NCBI GenBank assembly: GCA_021790055.1 | Contig: JAJYIL010000162.1 | Location: 1-6,840 of the forward strand | Length of the DNA stretch: 6,840 bases | Source of the DNA: Bacteroidota bacterium | GTDB taxonomy: Bacteria; Bacteroidota; Ignavibacteria; Ignavibacteriales; Ignavibacteriaceae | Direction: 5' to 3' | Part shown: piece after piece, positions 6,087 through 6,840 of the stretch | Numbering within the stretch: position 1 is the stretch's first letter | How the letters are laid out: the number at the start of each line of letters is the position of its first letter | Notes under the pieces: model-generated | Database searches by the model: none | The model's input: only the letters and a program-made list of their open reading frames with translations | Told to the model about the DNA's origin: nothing | Position numbers and translations under genes: made by a program

Positions 6087-6840
6087 ATGTTCGAACCAGT
6101 TAAAGAAGCATTCAACTGTCAATCAGAATTTTTTGATCAATACGAAGAACAAAATGAGATATTGAAACGAATGCGTTCTGTTGTTAGGATGCATCTTCTG
6201 CGTCATCTAAATAACGGAAACCGAATTCTTGAACTTAATGCAGGCACCGGATTGGATGCAGTCTTTCTAGCACAAAAAGGATTTTGCGTACATGCAATTG
6301 ATTTGTCCGAAGGCATGCTTAAGAAGCTTGAAACAAAGATAAATTTATACAGACTTAGCGAAAAGTTATCGTTCGAGTTATTGTCTTTCACTGAATTGGA
6401 CAAGCTCCGTGAACAAACTTTTAATCATATCTTCTCGAATTTCGGAGGACTGAATTGTGCGGAAAATTTAAATGAAGTCACGAAGCATTTCAACAGAATT
6501 TTAAAGCCCGGAGGCAAAATAACTTTAGTAATCATGCCGCCGGTGAGCCTGTGGGAGATTGCTCTGGTATTAAAGGGAAAATTTAAATCTGCATTTAGAA
6601 GACTTCATAAAAACGGTACGATGGCAAACATAGAAGGAATAAAATTTAAAACTTATTATTACAATTTAGGAAAACTTAAACAAGCTTTGGGACACAATTT
6701 CAAATTAGTTGAAGTTCAAGGTTTGGCATCTATCAGCCCGCCGCCTTACGCAGATAAATTCCCCAAACACCATCCGAAGTTATATAAATTGTTCTGCCGT
6801 ATTGATGATAGTATCTCTCATCTTTATCCATTTACCAGAT
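6087..6840 (+). CDS. Class I SAM-dependent methyltransferase (3' end outside the window)
   Basis: The frame is open from an ATG at 6087 to the right edge, giving 251 residues with no stop. It has a Rossmann-like methyltransferase domain: a helical N-terminal lead-in (1-45), motif I RILELNAGTGLDAVFLAQKG (46-65), the ribose-contacting acidic residue in AIDLSEGML (70-78, Asp72), a motif IV region around FNHIFSNFGGLN (112-123), and LKPGGKITLVIMPP (139-152). After about residue 155 comes a basic stretch (GKFKSAFRRLHKNG) and a probable substrate-binding cap. Motif I has Asn where most of the superfamily has Gly or a small residue (LELNAGTG), a variant I recall as frequent in some Bacteroidota methyltransferases. 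It lies head to head with the broken methyltransferase but is not its duplicate: lengths before motif I and the flanking motifs differ. The leader is A/T-rich with no Shine-Dalgarno. The substrate cannot be told from sequence. Confidence 0.88.
   Translation, partial: MFEPVKEAFNCQSEFFDQYEEQNEILKRMRSVVRMHLLRHLNNGNRILELNAGTGLDAVFLAQKGFCVHAIDLSEGMLKKLETKINLYRLSEKLSFELLSFTELDKLREQTFNHIFSNFGGLNCAENLNEVTKHFNRILKPGGKITLVIMPPVSLWEIALVLKGKFKSAFRRLHKNGTMANIEGIKFKTYYYNLGKLKQALGHNFKLVEVQGLASISPPPYADKFPKHHPKLYKLFCRIDDSISHLYPFTR

Noticed and set aside
6203..6403. Open frame on the - strand inside the right-hand methyltransferase
   Set aside because: It is antisense to a well-supported methyltransferase domain and has no homology or ribosome binding site of its own.

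Overview
The window holds ordinary bacterial chromosome, AT-rich (GC judged by eye near 40%). No phage, plasmid, CRISPR or transposase gene is visible. The sequence suggests, without proving, a member of the Bacteroidota/Ignavibacteriota group. The supporting signs are that most genes lack a Shine-Dalgarno motif and instead have A/T-rich leaders, and that the intergenic DNA carries short tandem, palindromic micro-repeats of a kind I associate with that group.

Layout from left to right. (1) Positions 1-934, + strand: the C-terminal 310 residues of a transketolase cut by the left edge. (2) 935-1049: a convergent intergenic gap with an inverted pair of 8-bp-period arrays (963-1024). (3) 1050-1607, - strand: a short DJ-1/PfpI-superfamily protein resembling isonitrile hydratase. 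(4) 1608-1703: a gap with a second inverted pair of arrays, this time with a 7-bp period (1631-1723), whose right half runs into the end of the next gene. (5) 1704-5111, - strand: a complete mfd gene (transcription-repair coupling factor). (6) 5112-5247: an AT-rich leader with no clear promoter. (7) 5248-6030, - strand: a SAM-dependent methyltransferase interrupted by one in-frame TAG at 5635-5637. (8) 6031-6086: a short divergent gap. (9) 6087 to the right edge, + strand: the first 251 residues of a second, different SAM-dependent methyltransferase.

The genes do not form one obvious pathway. Transketolase is central carbon metabolism and mfd is DNA-repair housekeeping. The DJ-1-like gene and the two methyltransferases are single genes of unknown substrate. 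The three - strand genes run in the same direction (methyltransferase, mfd, DJ-1-like) with gaps of 136 and 96 bp, so co-transcription is possible but not shown.

The points most worth a second look are the single nonsense codon splitting an otherwise intact methyltransferase and the two micro-repeat hairpins that flank the DJ-1-like gene, one of which supplies the mfd stop codon. I did not find a convincing new multi-gene system here.
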